A DNA stretch of 64,000 nucleotides from Podospora pseudocomata (taxonomy: Eukaryota > Ascomycota > Sordariomycetes > Sordariales > Podosporaceae). This document shows positions 1 to 10,651 of this stretch, one piece after another. The position numbers and the translations under genes were made by a program. The notes under the pieces were generated by a model. It had not been told where the DNA came from. It searched no databases and was given only the letters and a program-made list of their open reading frames with translations. Position 1 is the first letter of the stretch; each line of letters begins with the position of its first letter. The DNA lies in assembly GCF_035222375.1 (NCBI RefSeq), contig NW_026946365.1, positions 310,001 to 374,000 on the forward strand, written 5' to 3'.

Positions 1-241
1 TTTCTGTTACCTATCTTTACCCAAGTCATCCCGCTCCTGTGTTTACTTAACCTAACCTGCTTTGGCTACACTATCCATTAACAACGTACCTACTACATTG
101 AACTATTATACCATACAATATCACACTAAGTTTAGTCCATGATGTTTAGCAAATGTGTTCGAACTATTATCGTGCGAAGTAGTTCGCTATGAAACTCAAG
201 AGTCTGTGATAAGTATGATTACATCCCAAGCGCTCTCTGGT
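1..241. other. 3' flank of ATG5, no gene seen
   Basis: AT-rich sequence downstream of the ATG5 stop codon. It presumably holds the ATG5 3' UTR and terminator. I see no open frame or structured element in it. Confidence 0.6.
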
Positions 242-1285
242 CTATAACAAAACAATAATCAAGCACACCCACCCGTCCGGATACGCCGCCTCTCTCATCA
301 ACTCTTCCAACGGAGCCCTGAACGGCACCGAACCTCCGTGCATGATGACATTCGCCAACACCGGGTCTCGACTAGACGGGAAGAGTGACGGGAGGTTTTC
401 CTTCAGGACTTCTCCCAATGTTTGTGGTCTCCCTTCCCAATGACACCACATCAGCAGTCATGTCAAGAACAGCACTAGGCAAGGAAAACAAACTCACGAT
501 TGGCATCTCGAGGTGGTATCAGTGTTTGAACCACCTTGAAGGACCCATGATCGGCCCCAGAAGTCTGCAAGGGGGACGACGGAATATAAATCCGTACCGG
601 CACGTTCTTCAACGGCGTGGGCGTGTTCAGCAAGCGGCTGTTGATTCTGCTAAATGAAGCATAGTCATCTTTTTTCGTGTTTGATCCTCTCACGTTAGCG
701 CCCCCATCATGTTGGGTAAGAGGAGGGAAGGGAACAGGAAAGAAAGAAAAAAAAATACGAACTATCCTGCACACTGTTCCACAAGGCGGTGCTGTCGTCC
801 TTGCTCAACCCCATAATCTGCTTGGCGTTTCCGTTGCGGACAAAATCCGCCTCCTTTGCCGAGTTGGTGAAGGTGTCGGCTATGTCCCATTCGGGTCCGT
901 CACCGACCGTCAGCCTCCATGGTAGCGACCCCGCAGAATCGGGGGGGAGGTATAAATCGACGAGGAGCCCAGCAGCTAGGTTGCGGAGCTGGACGTCCTC
1001 GTAGTGAAAGGACGAGCAGGGGAGCGGGCTGAAGTAGGCGGATAACCGGGGGAGCAGAAGGGCAAGGTAGCTGAAGCGGGGGACCGAGACCACAAAAGGA
1101 TTGGTCGAGGGCTGGGAGGTGTGAGTTATGTAAAGGGGTATTTGAAGGGACCAGAGGGCCTGGGGGAGGGGCGGTGGTGGGATGTCGACATCGTCGTGGT
1201 CTGGGGCGTTGGCACCGCGACGGCCAGGACGGTGACTGAGTGAAGAAGGGGATACAGGGGACGATGGTGGAGGAGACGAAGGCAT
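242..1285 (-). CDS. ATG5: Autophagy protein 5 (Atg5)
   Basis: Atg5 is covalently joined to Atg12. The conjugate binds Atg16 and acts as the E3 that lipidates Atg8 on the growing autophagosome. I assemble three exons, 763-1285, 498-668 and 242-432, giving 294 residues. Joining the exons restores the family core: WSLQIPLYITH, VSVPRFSYLALLLPRLSAYF and FHYEDVQL in exon 1, NDYASFSRINSRLLNTPTP in exon 2, RPQTLGEVLKENLPSLFP and PLEELMREAAYPDGW in exon 3. The Lys in AKEADFVRNG (residue 144) matches the known Atg12 acceptor position. The N-terminus has a Pro/Ser-rich extension, and the ATG at 1285 is the first that fits before the family core. Intron 1 uses a GTTCGT donor with a GCTAAC branch point; intron 2 uses GTGAGT. 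Family identity is firm; the exact N-terminus is less so. Confidence 0.93.
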
Positions 1286-2883
1286 GGTCCAATGCAATGC
1301 GGTCCGAGATTGTGGGGCTGGGCCGGGGCTGATCACGGCGGCGGACGGACCAAGAACCGGGCCAGCTCGGTGCCGTCGTGGTTGGTGGTGGCGGGTGCCA
1401 AGAAGGGACGAAAACGACTGCCGTTGCTGCCGCTCCGGCTTTGTTGTGGATGCCCTGGTACAATGATATGTGTTGTAACTGGGTGGCCTGTCGATCGATA
1501 GTCGGCGCTGCTGCTGCTGCTGCTGCGGGGTAGGTAGTAAGGCCAGGCAATATGGGGTGAGGGGTAGGATGGAAGCACCGCGTGAGTCTGATGCAATGCG
1601 AGCTGGGTGTCCCGTTTCGAAACAACGGGACGAGATTGTTGGAGAAAGGCTCGGGCGGTGGTGGTTGGCTGGTGGGTGGGAGAAGGCACATGCATGCACT
1701 TTCACACGCTGCAAGGCCCTGCGTGGGAGACACGGTGCCGCTTGCACCGTGTGCTGCCGTACCTGCAAAGTATACATTACCCTACACCACTCGGCACTTT
1801 CGGTCCCAGCAGCGCTGCTCTGAGAATAGCAAGTGCTCGGAATCCTCGGGATGACACTATCGGTGATGGATGGCTCTTGTCAACCGGCACAGATAGACCA
1901 ACGGCTACCAGCCTTACATACATGCACATGTCCGTCCGCCTGTCCAATGTTGTTGCGTATTCCATCAAAAGTGTTATCTCCACGTGTTCTGTGGGTTGAT
2001 CGAGATTTGTCTACCGCGAGAACAAAGTGAGGGGCATCCGGCATTTATCCATCCATCACGGGCCGAAGTTCCCCCCTCCCTCAGATGACCGAGACTGGAT
2101 GGGTGGTTGGGCAGACGGTTGGTTGGCTGTATCGAGTTCCGTTGGTGAGAGTGAGACGGACGCTCACTCTTACTCCTGCTCATGCTTCATGCTGTGTAAC
2201 TGACCATTCTACCACTCAACGAATACTGCCTGCCACATGTGTAGCCTATTCCAGTCCTCCGTCCCCGTCCGGCAAAGGCTATTCCCCGATCGATCAATTC
2301 AGGCGTCTTTCGGCTTACTTGTGGTGTTGTTGTCCAAGTGAATATATAGAGCACCCCCCGTTGTAACCCACCCAGGGCGAAAAGAGGATCGAGGTTTATG
2401 GTCTCCAAGCCGACGGTTTTTTTATTTTAAATTTTTTTTTAAAAAAATTTAAAACTGCTAGAAGCTAGGAGAGTGTGTGTGTGGCAGCAGCATTGTCTTG
2501 GGAAGGCAGGCAACTAGCGAGTGTGTGAAAGTTGTGTCTGATGTCTTGATACTTGTGAAGATTCATCTTCAAAAAAGATGATGATCAGAATCAGTGCACA
2601 GATTAGGACCCAGACGTTGTGGTTCATGATTGTATTGCTGCACGCTCCAACCCCTCCAACCACACCTAGCAGGTGTGGTTTCATATGTTTTTAAATCCAT
2701 CCAAACCAAGATTGAGCTTTCCATCCACGTGATGTAACTGTTTCCGCTAAATGTCTGTCCCTAAAATGTGTGTACAAGAAAATACCAACAATGTATCCAA
2801 GACAAAACCAAGAGAGCATGTGTACACGGATACGCCAACGAGCAACAAGAAGAAAATTAGAAAATAGATGAGAAAAAAATAAA
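1286..2883. other. ATG5 upstream region and 3' flank of the next gene
   Basis: No convincing gene. On the minus strand this is the ATG5 promoter and leader, with six GCT triplets near 1507-1525 and pyrimidine/purine-skewed stretches. An AT-rich perfect inverted repeat at 2425-2454 and a run of low-complexity AT sequence to 2883 probably mark the 3' UTR of the gene ending at 2884. Confidence 0.5.
2425..2454. repeat. AT-only perfect inverted repeat
   Basis: Two 14-bp arms (TTTTAAATTTTTTT and its complement) flank a 2-base TT loop. It lies in the gap between ATG5 and the gene that ends at 2884. It could form a cruciform, or serve as a poly-A/U element, but no function is shown. Confidence 0.75.
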
Positions 2884-5800
2884 TCAAGAAATGCTCGGCT
2901 TTTTCCTCCTTCCAAAGACCTTTGAGATACTGTTCGATTCCCGCCGGCGATGTTCAGGGGACATGGGCTCTGGGAATGGGGCTGCCATTGTCATGCCTGG
3001 CGGAGGACCCGAGTGCTTGAGAAAGTCGGCCAGGTCAGAAGTACCTCGGGAAGGCACCGAAACAGCGTCGCGTGGCTCAAATTTCTTCATCGGGACCCGT
3101 CCGCTGCCTCCCACCGGCGGCTGGTTGGCCATACTGGGGGGTGGACCACCGCCCATCATGGCTGCTGCCTTCGAGCTCATGTTGGGCGCCACTTGAAGGG
3201 GGGTATAGCTTCTTCCACCCATTGTCCCGCCCATACCGGCGCTAGCCCGGCTGCTCAGACTTCTGGACTCAGCTGCAGGAAGCTGAGCAACCTTGGGCCC
3301 ACCCATGAAGCCAGAACCTAGTCCGCCACCCTGTCCGCTGTCACGCCTCGTCAACCTAGCCATCAGGCTCGCCGAGCTCGACTTCTTCTTGGGCTTGTTT
3401 CGCGCAGCTGCCGCTGCTTGGGTCTCTTGGGTGGCAAAAGGCAAGACAGTTGGCTCGGGCGGTGGGGCATAGTTGTTCAGAAAGTCAATCAGACTCTCCT
3501 CCTTGGCCGCTGGTCGTTTGGGTTTGGGCGTTAGCTCCTCCTCGAGCATCATCTCGTCCTCGTCGCTGAGGTCAATGGCATATGGGTCGCGAACGCGCCG
3601 AGTCTTGCGCTTGGGTATCGGCATGTCGAAGTCCATCTCGTTGGGCGTAGGGGCAGGGTGCGAGGTGGGGAGAGGCTTGTTTCTTCCGGCTAGGAGGGCG
3701 CTCTGCGAGTTGATAGACGACTGAATAGAAGGGGGGACCGAGCTGGTCGAGTCGTTGCCCCTCATCTCGGCCTCGTTGAGGTGGGCGTCGACGGCCCGAC
3801 CGCCAACGGCTCCCGACATCTGATCCGAGTCCATGGTGGTTCGGAAAGGGGCAACAGCCTTGGGGATCCGCGGGTTGAGGCTCGGGGGACCGCGGCGGAT
3901 GAAATCGATCAGGTCAGAGTTGTCATCCTTGTAGTCCACGGCGGCATCACGTGCCTGAAGCCTTGGTCTGTTGGGGTTGCTCGTCATGGATCCCTTGCTG
4001 GAGGCCACGCTAGCCATTGACACCATGCCCGGATTTCGCGAGCCACCGGGCCCAGCGAGCGCATTGACAGGAGCCGCGCCGCCGCCGGGGGGTCCGGTGG
4101 AGCGGATGAACTCCGCAAATTCTGCCATCGACTCTCGAGGCAATCTCGCGTCCCGGGCTTGGGGTATGTTTCCACGTGGCTTGGACGGGCCCGGTGGAGT
4201 CGACCGCGGCACCACGCCTCCATGCTTGCTGCTGCTTGTGGGATAGCTCCTCAGACTGTGGTGGGTGTCGCTCGACTGGTGAGCATGTCCCACCGAACGT
4301 GGGTTGTTGGACCCAGAGGCACCCATTTCGCCAGGCCTGGCCGCCGACGACGAGCGGGACCGCGGCGTGTTTTGGCGCGCGTCCTCACTCTTCCTGGTCT
4401 TGACCGAGATGACGGGACTCCCAGAACCCTTTTGCCGTGTTGATGACTGGGACTGTGGCCGGTGGATACGCATGTCAGCTCACATCTGTCTGATAACGCA
4501 CGGCAGGCGGGATGAGGGGACTTACGTTGTTGTCTCGCATGTTTTCAGGAGTCAGTGTGTACTGGATAGTCTGGTCGCTCTGGATGAGTTCCTCAAAGTT
4601 CCGCACCACATCAATACGTGCCTGCATTCCCTCTTCCGGGGTTCGCACAGGCTTGATCTTGGTTGACCCGGGTGAGCCTGAGCCGCGTTGCTGCTTGGAA
4701 GACGCCCCGGGGGCTTCAAGACCACTATCGTTGCGAGATCTCTCCACCGACACCTGGCCAATGGTGGCCGGTTGGCGTTGGGCTGATGTGTTTGCCACGG
4801 CCTGTCTTCCGGCACTTCGCTCGGGGACAGCGGGCGCCGGTGTGGTGCCTGTCGACGGCCGAGAGTTTGTGGGCTTGGCCCACTGGTGTTTGTCTTTTGC
4901 TGCTTTTCCCTCGGCCAGCACAGGCATCGATTCGATAAAGAAGGTTGAGCTCGCCGCAGTCGATGGTCTCGATGGAGACGAAGACGTAGATGGCAATATG
5001 GTAACCTTGGTGAGCGCCTTCTGCGAGGACGGTGTTGTAGCACGCTCGGCATTGACAGGGACAGCAGATATGGGGTTTTGCTGTTCGTCAGCTGTGCTCT
5101 CGATTTCGCGATGCTCTCTCGATGTGGCTTCCAGAATCACTGGTAGGCCGTTGTTGTTGCCGCTGCCAGGGCTGATGGGGGTGACAGGGGACACGGCATA
5201 GTCATTCTCAGTCTCCGAGGCCAGGTCGTTCGCTGCCAGCCCTGAACGATGGGCATAGTTGACAGAGAGTCGGGAACGGGAGACGCTGTCCGGAGAACGG
5301 CGCGGGCGCTCGTCTGGAATAGGAGGAGTATCAGCGCCGCTCAGACGGGAGGGGCTGGGTCCGCGAGACGAGTCTGTGGCCACCAGCGAGTTGCGTGCAG
5401 ACGTCACCACCGGGCTCCGAGGGCTGGTGACTTCGATCAACCTTGCCGAGTGAATGCTCGGTGACCTCACCGGCAGGTTTGTGTTGATCATGGTCGGTTT
5501 TCCATTTTCAGAGAATGTTGGTGACGGATTCCGTCCTCCCAGGATCGAGACGCGGGAGGACCTAATGATACGAGGCTCCTCGATCGAGACCTCCTCCTCC
5601 TCTTCATCAATCCGGTCCTCTTCGACGGTTTCGAGCTGAGTGACAACTGAGGGGGCGACCTGGATCTGGACAGCAGTCTCTTCTGACGGCTGGACTTGTT
5701 CCTCCACCGCAGCATCAGAGGTGTCTATCGGCTGGTTCTCGTCCAAAGGCGCAGCGGGGGCTTCGATCGGGGAGAGGTAAGGAGTAGTGATTGGAGTCGG

Positions 5801-7159
5801 CAGCGAGTTCGAGCGTTTGCGACGTGCGACAATTGGTGTTTGCGGTCGAGACGATGCGGGGGTGAGCAGTCCGGTAGCTAGCGGAAGTATAATCATGCTC
5901 TTGGGCCGGGCGGGCTGCTGCTCGCTTTGTCCAACAGCGGCCTTCTCTTCCTCGTCTTCTTCGTAGGTGGGCGCCAGTCCGGGCACCTCGATCTCCTCCA
6001 CATCATTTGGTCCCATTGGCAGCGGAATCGCCGCCGCTGTCAGATATTCGTCCTCCATGAGCTCTTGGGCCCCTTCAATTGTCTCTTGCGCAACATTCTC
6101 GACTTCGCCCTCGACAGCGGCGTCTGGCTCCAGGACCGTGGCTGGAACCATCAGTTCCGCCGTGCTGCTGGGGGACCGCAGGTGGCCTGCCCCACGCGTC
6201 GAATCACCCGAAAAGGACCTGGCCAGACGCTCCATGGTGCCAGCGGTCGGAGTTCGAATCTTCTTCTTCCATGATCTCCACAATCGGCCCAGCGTGCGGT
6301 CCAGGGCGACCCGCTCCATGTCGAGCTCCTCCACCACGATTTTGTCGGCAACCCCCGTCGGGCTCCGCAGGCCCTCTTTCAGCTCCTTGTCATATTTCAC
6401 GCGCATGCGGTGATAAGCAGCCTGACCGGCCACAATGAGGGCCTGTTCCCCCATAAATTCCAGTATCGACGTCAGGAAGATGGCGACTGCAGGAGACACG
6501 GCCTCGGACAGCCGGTCGTCGGTTCCCGTCTCGAGATGGCCCTGCTCCGTGTAATAGTCCTCGTCCTCCTCCTCCATGTCCCCGAGCGACGAATACACCA
6601 TGCACCGCAGGCGGCTCCGCTTCCACACCAGTTCAACGTCCCAATCGCTTGCGGAAACAGGGTCCTGCCCCTGGGCTTCAGCAGGAAGCTCCTCCTCGCC
6701 TCCGAGATACTCGCGAAGTTCCTCGTCGGCCTGGTTTATGGCATCCTTGGCGAGCTTTGGCTTCAGCACTTCGGACACGGCCGGACGCAAAGCAGAGAGG
6801 GCAGTGGAGCGGGACACGCAGAGAAAATTAAAGAGCAGCTGATCGAGAAAGCTGTTGACCAGCTGCAAGGCGGCGGGCGACACGGCTGCAGTCTCGCCCG
6901 ATGGCTCAATGCCATGCTGATCGTACCAGGCTTCAGCATGGCTGTCGTGATCGTTGGTGACAATTTGCGAAGCAGCTGAGGCGGCGATGAAGGCCGGTTC
7001 AGGTGACACTGTCAAAGGGGGCGACATCAAGCTGTGTGCGACGGTCGACGGCCGGTCGCTGGATATGCTCAGGGCCCTCGATCGTGAAGAGGGAATTCTT
7101 TGGGGGGAGGCCATGCCCGAGGAGGACCGGGGGGTGGCCGAGTCTATAGAGGAATACAT
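2884..7159 (-). CDS. Conserved Ser/Pro-rich protein with repeated DLxDFIR motif, function unknown
   Basis: Two exons, 4526-7159 and 2884-4452, split by a 73-nt phase-0 intron (GTAAGT donor, CTGAC branch, CACAG acceptor), encode 1400 residues. The ATG at 7159 is the only in-frame start before the conserved part. Residues about 75-310 form a predicted helical block with motifs QLVNSFLDQLLFNFL, RPAVSEVLKPKLAKDAI, LVWKRSRLRCMVYSSLGD and SPAVAIFLTSILEFMGEQA. I recognise this block as conserved in filamentous fungi, sometimes labelled Flo11-like, but it bears no resemblance to the yeast Flo11 adhesin as I know it. The rest is disordered, rich in Ser, Pro and Glu, with Arg/Lys patches and a basic C-terminus (FGRRKKPSIS). 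There is no signal peptide or membrane segment. The second half repeats a short motif around DLxDFIRxxGPP four times. The helical block may be histone-fold-like; that is only a guess. Confidence 0.85.
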
Positions 7160-8907
7160 GTCGACGGTTAGTGGGAGTGGCGGCAGCAACAATAATTGCG
7201 GAATCGGTTGCAGCTTCCAAACTGCAGGGCCGCTGCTGCTGCTGCTGCTTCCTCTTTACTGATGCAGGAGGATGCTACAGTGACAAGAGACAAAACGGCA
7301 CGAGGCAGTACAAGATCAGCGCCGCGCATCCGAGGCGCCTACTGCTTTCTCCGCCTTCGGTCACACAAGAATAATACTGAGGGAATGCGGTCGGCCGGCT
7401 GCTAGACGGGCGGTGTCTAGGATTGGACGGCAACGGTGGTTGGAGTAGGCCAAATCGACGCGGCTGACAGGTTCGACAGTACGGTCTCGCAGGTCCTGGC
7501 TTGGACGGTGTAAGACGGCTGACGGGTCATCCGGTCTGTTAGCTAGGATTCGTTGAGATCTGGTCGGCGCGACTGCGTGAGGCGTAGCTGAAACAAAAAC
7601 GACGCTGGAAGCCGTGATGGGGGGGATGGGAAGGGGATAGGGAAGCAAGAAGTGGACAAGACGCAGAGGAAGATGCTCCAGATTAACAAGCTTCGCTGTG
7701 TCCAAGTGGCACACTGTCTGACTAAAGCCTCTATCGCAAGCAACAGGAATGCAGACACGACACAGCATTTACGGCGCAGGCCAGCGTTACGACGTCGATC
7801 CCCTTTCCTTGAGCACTTTACACACCGCCGGACAGTCCAACCGCCTCCCGAGAATCCTGTGTTCAGCTTCTCTGGTGGGCATGCAGCCGTCGATGCGAGG
7901 AGCCGAAGGGAGAGGGGAGGTGAGGAGAGTGATGGAGAGCAGCCGACAGAATTGGATATAATAGGGGATGGAAACACACCTGGCGGTCGAGCTCCAGCAA
8001 TTCACGCATCCATTGGTGTAGCTCGCTGGACGATTCCGGTCTCTGGTCTCACGACGAGAATTGGCTGGAGAGAGTCTCCTATAGGTAACAATAAGAAAGC
8101 CACGCGGTCGTTTGGCGCAGCAGGAAGCAGGTCTCGGGCACAGCAGCCCACACCTGTTGGCTATTTCGCGATCTGGTTATGTAGGCCGCTGCACGGGTCG
8201 GTTCCAGGTTGGCGTTGCGGCACGCTGCACTGTTGAAGAAGGGGGACGCAACCAGATCAGATCGATACAGGTACGCGAGATGGTCCTGGAGGTGAGAAAA
8301 AACAACTTGGGAATACAGACAGCATGGGGGAGGGGGGGGAAACATGGGTGATTTTGGCCATTGGGCGCACAGTCGCAAGAGTTGCCATCACAAACCAGGG
8401 GTCCATGATTGACGCACCCAAGATTCCCCAGGAGGGGTTTAGCGGCCCAAGAAGGAGGGCGTTCCCGAGATGACCTCCGCTAAGAAGGCCCCTAAAACAC
8501 GCGGTCTTGTCAGGTACGATGTACCTCTACTCCTCTTGGGCCATCCCGATATGGCATGATATACAGATAGCTTCTACAGATAACTACTGTCAGTACTAGA
8601 TACTTCATGGCATGGCGGGTTACTGTGCTCTTTGCAAAGATCTACACAGCACGATACCGAAGCGTCTCAGGCTATTCTCCAGGTGTAGGGCAGACATAAA
8701 CATATATCGACTGCTTGGCTGCCGCGCATCGAAAATTCGGTGATGGTCGCAATCGGCAGACAGCAGCCCCAGAAGCGCAAACAGGAGATGCCCCTGTTCC
8801 CCGTGTCTCCCCCACTTGGAATTTAGTTGGGTGGGGCGACCGGCTTGGCAGGGCCTGGGAGAAGAAGCGATGTTCTGTGCCTACAGTTCACATCAATCGC
8901 CGGATAC
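7160..8907. other. Upstream region of the 1400-residue protein gene, no gene seen
   Basis: Contains GCT-triplet runs just upstream of the start at 7159 (7232-7250) and otherwise unremarkable sequence. Open frames here are short, overlap each other on both strands and lack fungal codon bias, so I leave them out. Confidence 0.5.
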
Positions 8908-9195
8908 CTACAAACAGCCATCACTTGCTGACAGCCCCGAGCAATAAGCCGGTCTGCCACGTTGTGCAGCATCAAAAGCGTACAGTAGATATGGACGCCA
9001 ATGACTATCTGGTGCCCTAGAGCATCCTACTGCTGCCAAAAATGTGGGGGATATCAAGGTCTGCTCCACCTCGAAACAGCCGGGCTTGTTCAGCACGGAC
9101 AGCTGTTCGGCCGTGATGGAGTTGCTGTAGTTCATCCCACAGGCATCACAGACATCACAGACACAAATCACACGGGCAGCCTTGGCCACGGCCAT
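8908..9195 (-). CDS. Candidate small Cys-containing protein, unrecognised
   Basis: A 95-residue open frame starting at ATG 9195. Its first half (residues 1-47) has markedly C- and G-ending codons like the real genes here (for example AAC TAC AGC AAC TCC ATC ACG GCC). It carries four Cys in CVCDVCDACG near residues 11-20. The second half has poor codon bias, so the true gene may splice out of this frame near residue 47, or the signal may be chance. No signal peptide is obvious, and I do not recognise the family. It sits alone in a long gap between two minus-strand genes. Confidence 0.3.
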   Translation of the reverse strand: MAVAKAARVICVCDVCDACGMNYSNSITAEQLSVLNKPGCFEVEQTLISPTFLAAVGCSRAPDSHWRPYLLYAFDAAQRGRPAYCSGLSASDGCL

Positions 9196-10651
9196 GGTTT
9201 AATATGAAACAAACATCAGTGGCCCATGGGTGATCCTCAACTGATCGACAAATGAAACGTCTTTGCATTTCTTCTTTTTTTAGGAGACGCGGAGAGCATC
9301 TAGACAGATCGGCTAACCACCTTGCTTCGACAAGCCAAACAATATATATTAATACAACGCATCTCCTGCAGGTAGGCACCCGCAACTTTTGACCACAATG
9401 TATAATATGTAAAAGAAATAAAAAACGTGGTCACTGCCAATGCCCGTGGACTGCATGTTTTGGAAAAAAGTAAAGAAGCTATGTGATGTGTGCATCCGCG
9501 TGTCATCGACATTCTTATCCCCCCCTTTTCTTTTTTTCCCGTGTGCGAGTTTAACCGTCGCCCGCTCCTGGTCCTGCATAGGGATCATCAAGAAAAATGG
9601 ACCAAGAGGCACCGAGAGAAGAGCTACTTTTTTGTATTCTTGTTTTTTTTGTATTTTTTTTTGTTTCATCCCTTTCGCCACCTCCTCCCCCTTTCCTCAA
9701 CCTCCCTGCCTTTTTCTTTTCTGTATTTTGCCTGCTCATCTCGCCCTTCCAACCAATACGTTGCAAAACAGCAAAGCAAGACGAGTCTACATAACTTCAA
9801 ATCTGTTTAGAACCACAGCAGACAAAATTCAAAACTGAGATTATGTATAGCAACAAACTGTATAAAAATTATTATGAACTCGCAGCAAAAATTACACAGT
9901 GGTATTATGCTCCGGTGTTAGCCCAACTTCTATCTCTCTCTCTCATCCACTCCTTTTATGTAGCCAGCAAACGAAAGATACATGCGAAGACAATACGAAC
10001 GTCTGAATAACGACAACCATGAGCCTTTCCCTGTTTTTTTTCCCTAGCCAGCAAACCACACATCCCTACTACTACCCTTCAACCCACTCCAAACCCTGCA
10101 TCACTCCCCGTCCCACTGCCCCTTCCTTTCTTCCTCTCTTCCCCTATCCCCTCTCTCTTCTCAAGCTCTCTTTCTGTTCCCCCTTTTTCCCTTCCCCATC
10201 CAATCCTAAAATTCCCATCCCGTCCAACCCAGCAGTAGGAAAATGTACATGTAAAAAATATGTCTGTCTGTCCATGTACCAGCTGCTGACCATGTTCAAA
10301 ATGAAAACAACCAAAAGAAGAGATAAACAAACGGCTTTTCTACTCACCCCCTTTCCCCCCGTTTTTGTTTTCCAACGAGAAAAAGATTGCGAGAAAAAGC
10401 AAAAAAAAAAAAAAAAAAAAGAGAAGTCAGCAGAGACGAGGACAAAGGAAAAATACAGGGTTCTGTCTGTGTTTATATGTGCGCGTTTCCAAAAGATGGG
10501 GAGAGTTGGTCCATGTGGGTTGCTTTTGATCAAGCTCTGGCTGGTCAAACTTTTGCTGAAACACAAACTCCTTGGGTCTTTTCTTCCAACACTTCCTCGT
10601 GGTCTCCTTATCATTTGCTCTTCGCGGCATAATCTCGAGTGAGGGACAAAC
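9196..10651. other. Long 3' flank of the repeat-protein gene
   Basis: AT- and pyrimidine-rich, with T-rich tracts (9590-9720), a TCTCTC run near 9935-9947 and a 20-base A homopolymer at 10401-10420. It likely contains the 3' UTR of the gene ending at 10652. No coding potential stands out on either strand. Confidence 0.5.

Noticed and set aside
900-1733. A 277-codon minus-strand frame
   Set aside because: Overlaps ATG5 exon 1 and its leader in a different frame; low-complexity Pro/Ser composition without motifs.
4512-5201. A 229-codon plus-strand frame
   Set aside because: Lies antisense within the well-supported 1400-residue gene and has no motif of its own.
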